Assembly: GCF_052065755.1 (NCBI RefSeq)
Contig: NZ_JBQHTK010000005.1
Location: 1 to 64,000 of the forward strand
Direction of reading: 5' to 3'
DNA: 64,000 nucleotides
Origin: Allocoprococcus sp004560705
GTDB lineage: Bacteria; Bacillota; Clostridia; Lachnospirales; Lachnospiraceae
Part shown: piece after piece, positions 61,160 through 64,000 of the stretch
Layout of the letters: each line of letters opens with the position of its first letter
Position numbering within the stretch: the first letter of the stretch is position 1
Program-made: the position numbers and the translations under genes
The notes under the pieces: generated by a model
The model's input: only the letters and a program-made list of their open reading frames with translations
Databases searched by the model: none
What the model was told of the DNA's origin: nothing

Positions 61160-61582
61160 ATGAGCAGATATCAGGAAAAGCAGAATAGCGGAGCAGAAAG
61201 AAAAAAAGTCACCAACAGCCATAAGAAAGTTGCAGTCTCAAGAGGCAGAAGATCAAGGAACAGTGCCGGACGGTTCATGGTTGGAGTCATTGCCGTTTTG
61301 CTGATACTGGCATGCAGTTTTTCGTTCGGAAGCTTCTTTTCCAGTGCGCATGATGTGCAGGCGGAGACGGGTTCGGATCTGAAGTATTTCAAAAGTGTCC
61401 GGATTGAAAAAGGAGATACCCTCTGGACCATCGCTCAGACCTACTGCACAAGGGAAGAGGATTCCATCTATGATTATATGAATGAATTGGCACAGATCAA
61501 TGGAATTGATTCTGCTTCCATGGATTATCTGCGGGAAGGAGATTATCTTACAATCGTATACTATGAAGCAAATCCGCTTTAA
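61160..61582 (+). CDS. YneA-like SOS cell-division suppressor (TM + LysM)
   Basis: 140 residues: a basic cytosolic N-terminus (1-36), one membrane segment (about 39-60) and an extracellular LysM domain (about 78-134, VRIEKGDTLWTIAQTYC). Size, layout, divergence from lexA and LexA boxes in its promoter all match Bacillus YneA, which delays septation during DNA damage. Orthology is inferred from these features. AGGGGGAATTTC precedes the ATG. Confidence 0.85.
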   Translation: MSRYQEKQNSGAERKKVTNSHKKVAVSRGRRSRNSAGRFMVGVIAVLLILACSFSFGSFFSSAHDVQAETGSDLKYFKSVRIEKGDTLWTIAQTYCTREEDSIYDYMNELAQINGIDSASMDYLREGDYLTIVYYEANPL

Positions 61583-61597
61583 TTTATAGACAAAAGA

Positions 61598-61627
61598 TTG
61601 ACAAGCTGCCATAATCAATCCTATACT
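61598..61627 (+). promoter_or_regulatory. sppA promoter
   Basis: TTGACA, 18 bases, TATACT, followed by a ~100-base AT-rich leader. Confidence 0.6.
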
Positions 61628-61727
61628 GTTATGTATACAAATTTCGTTGGTTTAATATAGAAAAATACATGTATTATTTTATATCATGCATTGATTCAGA
61701 TTTATCGAAGCAAAGGAGAAATTCATC

Positions 61728-62702
61728 ATGAAGAAAAAACAAATCATAGCACTGGCAGTGGCAGCCGCTTTGTTCATCGTGACAGGTGCTGCAAGCGTTC
61801 TTACTCATGCGGCGGCAGGTCAGTTATTCGACAATTCTATAACAGATATGATTTTTAACACAGAAGACCTGGGGTATGATTTCCCTGCCGAATCATTTAT
61901 TGCTGTTGTTCGTGTTGAGGGGACAATTGAAGAACAGACAGAGACAAGTGCATTTGAAGCGTCTCAATCCTACCAGCATCTTACCACACTGGATTACATT
62001 GATGAACTGATGTATGATCCGGATAATGCCGGCATCATGCTTTACGTAGATTCCCCGGGAGGAACTGCATATGAGTCCTCCGAACTACACGACAAATTAA
62101 AGGAGTATTCCGATACAACAGGACGTCCTATATGGGCTTATATGGCTCATATGGCGGCTTCTGGCGGTTATATGGCATCAGTGGCCGCTGATTATATTGC
62201 AGCCAACCAGGAGACGATGACAGGCTCTATCGGAGTAATCATATCAACATATGACATGACCGGACTTTATGAGAAACTCGGGATCCGTTATATCAGTATC
62301 ACGAGTGGTCCAATGAAAGACAGCACAAAGATGACCGATGAGCAGATTCAGATGTATCAGTCCATCGTTGACGAATCCTATAACAGTTTTGTCGATAAAG
62401 TTGCTGAGGGACGTAACATGGCCCGTGAGGATGTTCTCACTCTTGCTGACGGAAGAATCTATTCAGCTGCTCAAGCTCTCGATAACGGCCTGATTGACGC
62501 AATAGATACCTATGACAATACACTAGACCGGATGATGGAAGAAATGGATTGTGAGATGATTTACGAGCTTCCAGAAGAATCTGATATGTTAGCAGGACTT
62601 TTTGCAAGAATCGAATCTCTAATACCGAAATCAGAAGCACAGACACTCAATGAGATAGCAGCGGAGAAAGAAAGTGGGGTATTGATGTATTATGCAGAAT
62701 AA
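61728..62702 (+). CDS. sppA: Signal peptide peptidase SppA
   Basis: 324 residues. An N-terminal membrane segment (about 5-28) and a ClpP-like fold with nucleophile Ser145 in AASGGY and base Lys197 in GPMKDST; DSPGG (about 109-113) is the family block. It degrades leftover signal peptides in the membrane and in some Firmicutes affects lysozyme and bacteriocin tolerance. AAAGGAGAAATT precedes the ATG. It overlaps the RDD gene by 11 bases. Confidence 0.95.
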   Translation: MKKKQIIALAVAAALFIVTGAASVLTHAAAGQLFDNSITDMIFNTEDLGYDFPAESFIAVVRVEGTIEEQTETSAFEASQSYQHLTTLDYIDELMYDPDNAGIMLYVDSPGGTAYESSELHDKLKEYSDTTGRPIWAYMAHMAASGGYMASVAADYIAANQETMTGSIGVIISTYDMTGLYEKLGIRYISITSGPMKDSTKMTDEQIQMYQSIVDESYNSFVDKVAEGRNMAREDVLTLADGRIYSAAQALDNGLIDAIDTYDNTLDRMMEEMDCEMIYELPEESDMLAGLFARIESLIPKSEAQTLNEIAAEKESGVLMYYAE

Positions 62703-63339
62703 AAATACCGATTTCTCTGGAACAGATCAGGAATATGTCTACGCTGGTTTCTGGGTACGCTTTGCAGCATTTACGCTGGACAGCCTGATTCTTTTTGCCG
62801 GAACTTTGATTATCAAATTATTATTTTCTTTGATTTCATTGCTTACCGGCACATCTATATTTGATACGGAAATATTGTTTTCGTATACATTAAAGGACAT
62901 CATAGTTTATGGATGCCATGCCATATACTTTGTACTTTTGACCTATTATACCGGAGCAACTCTTGGAAAAAAAGCTTTCAATTTAAAAGTAATTCCTTGT
63001 CGTTCTTTAAAAGACGAAAATAATGTTGATGATAATAATACAAATGAACAGCTTACACTGATCAATGTGGTTTACCGTGAAACAATCGGCAGATATCTTT
63101 CCGGAATCATTCTATATATTGGTTATCTACTTGCCGGATTAGATCAGGAAAAACGAGCTTTACATGATATTCTCTGTGATACACGTGTGATCTATACTAA
63201 AAAAGTAAAAATCTATCCTGAATATCAGCCACCGATTATGCCTGACCCCGGTTACAACATATCAAGTCAACAACCACTTGTAAATACAAGTGAATATGAT
63301 AATTTTGATTATGATATTAATAACAGACCACACGAGTAG
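62692..63339 (+). CDS. RDD family membrane protein
   Basis: 215 residues. The RDD pattern FWVRFAAFTLDSLIL (about 20-34) starts the first of three membrane segments. The second is near 66-85, the third near 143-158, and a polar Pro/Asn-rich C-terminal tail follows. The family function is not settled. It overlaps sppA and ends inside the terminator hairpin. Confidence 0.87.
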   Translation: MQNKNTDFSGTDQEYVYAGFWVRFAAFTLDSLILFAGTLIIKLLFSLISLLTGTSIFDTEILFSYTLKDIIVYGCHAIYFVLLTYYTGATLGKKAFNLKVIPCRSLKDENNVDDNNTNEQLTLINVVYRETIGRYLSGIILYIGYLLAGLDQEKRALHDILCDTRVIYTKKVKIYPEYQPPIMPDPGYNISSQQPLVNTSEYDNFDYDINNRPHE

Positions 63340-63350
63340 GGTGTGGTTTT
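63327..63350 (+). terminator. Terminator at the end of the RDD gene
   Basis: CCACAC/GTGTGG with a 7-base loop, then TTTT; the stop codon lies in the loop region. Confidence 0.7.
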
Positions 63351-63415
63351 GCGGGATCAATCTATACGACAAATACTGATTTTTCCAAAAGATTAAGATA
63401 AGGAGGAACCTATTT

Positions 63416-64000
63416 ATGGCATCAGAGCCAAAAACATACCAGGATCAGCTCTATATAGATAATACTTTGCGTCTGCGTGAAATATTGCAGACAATGCCAG
63501 AATTTGCAAAGGATTATTTCCGTGCTGTAGAGCCAACAACATCACCTAAAACAAGGATTTCCTATGCTTATGATATCCGTGTTTTCTTTCAGTTTCTTCT
63601 GGACGAGAATCCGGCTTTTAAGAATTATAGTATGAAGGATTTTACACTTAGTGATCTGGATCGACTTACACCGATGGATATCGAGGAATACCAGGAATAT
63701 CTGAAGGTTTATCGTCCCAAAGACGGGCGACGCATCACGAACGCTGAGAAAGGCCTTTCACGCAAAATGTCGGCGCTCAGAAGCTTCTACGGATATTATT
63801 TTAAACGGCAAATGATCAGTAATAATCCGACTTTATTAGTCGATATGCCTAAACTCCATGAGAAGGCAATCATTCGTCTGGATACAGATGAAGTTGCTTC
63901 CCTTCTGGATTATGTGGAATCCTGCGGCGTGAAGCTGACCGGCCAGGCCCGTGTTTATTATGAAAAGACAAAGGAGCGTGATCTTGCCATTCTTACCTTA
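63416..64000 (+). CDS. Tyrosine recombinase, XerC/XerD-like (runs off the right edge)
   Basis: 195 codons are visible, starting after AAGGAGGAACC. They form the N-terminal SAM-like core-binding domain (about 25-145; SYAYDIRVFFQFLLDEN, then LSRKMSALRSFYGYYFKR) and the start of the catalytic domain (EKTKERDLAILTL). The catalytic Arg-His-Arg-Tyr residues lie beyond the window. It is probably the chromosome-dimer or a closely related site-specific recombinase; nothing here indicates a prophage. Confidence 0.9.
   Translation, partial: MASEPKTYQDQLYIDNTLRLREILQTMPEFAKDYFRAVEPTTSPKTRISYAYDIRVFFQFLLDENPAFKNYSMKDFTLSDLDRLTPMDIEEYQEYLKVYRPKDGRRITNAEKGLSRKMSALRSFYGYYFKRQMISNNPTLLVDMPKLHEKAIIRLDTDEVASLLDYVESCGVKLTGQARVYYEKTKERDLAILTL

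Noticed and set aside
1..64000. CRISPR arrays, tRNA and rRNA genes
   Set aside because: No regularly spaced direct repeats and no tRNA or rRNA signature found by eye on either strand.
63416..64000. Prophage or integrative element end suggested by the tyrosine recombinase
   Set aside because: Housekeeping context near lexA and sppA and no phage genes or attachment repeats; a Xer-type role fits better.

Overview
The window reads as a chromosomal segment of a Gram-positive, mid-GC, anaerobic Firmicute of the Clostridia, most likely family Lachnospiraceae. Signs of this are strong AGGAGG-type ribosome binding sites, the ylxM-ffh-rpsP-khpA-rimM-trmD-rplS and rplU-prp-rpmA-obgE orders, an L27 N-terminal extension matched to a Prp protease, a divergent lexA/yneA-like SOS pair, short-form HisG with HisZ, an SPKTG-type sorting signal and a high-cysteine HCB-like protein. 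I cannot assign genus or species. Both ends cut genes: a transposase at the left and a tyrosine recombinase at the right.

Layout. 1-1.6 kb: transposase fragment and a histidine phosphatase. 1.6-5.7 kb: Leloir galactose locus (LacI-type regulator divergent from galK-galT, with TTTACTA half-sites between). 5.7-8.06 kb: accessory segment with an unknown membrane protein, an ABC-F remnant and a GNAT gene, bounded by two inverted copies of a ~165-base structured element. 8.07-9.7 kb: ABC-F protein. 9.87-10.07 kb: a second palindrome-rich element. 10.1-15 kb: four-gene cassette (MATE transporter fused to an RsbW-like ATPase, SAM methyltransferase, GNAT, Cache/HAMP/SpoIIE phosphatase). 15-20.7 kb: broken 5'-nucleotidase, patatin, thioesterase, small proteins, subtilase.

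20.75-31.9 kb: dense housekeeping block for protein targeting, ribosome assembly and RNA modification (ylxM-ffh-rpsP-khpA-rimM-trmD, a sirtuin, rplS, lepB-rbgA-lepB-rnhB-yraN-pgeF-mscS, rsmD-coaD). 32-42.1 kb: coiled-coil protein, ylbJ-like gene, M23 peptidase, RNA-modifying enzymes, HAD phosphatase, YgiQ radical SAM protein, SDR, RluA and RecU. 42.1-47.4 kb: partial histidine operon hisZ-G-D-B-IE, the last gene carrying an N-terminal HisF-like domain. 47.5-49.7 kb: TraX, an AT-rich gene remnant with an A9 frameshift, and a gene-free structured stretch with its own promoter. 49.7-60.2 kb: radical SAM/DUF2344/RNase G, YbaK, aspartokinase, CBS protein, then rplU-prp-rpmA-obgE-yhbY-nadD-yqeK-rsfS. 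60.3-64 kb: lexA divergent from a yneA-like SOS gene, sppA, RDD protein, and a Xer-type recombinase.

The most unusual items are the inverted pair of structured elements with compensatory changes, the MATE-RsbW/SpoIIE cassette, the 18-bp perfect inverted repeat whose 7-base centre holds the rplU -10 box, and the unassigned structured region near 49.3-49.6 kb.
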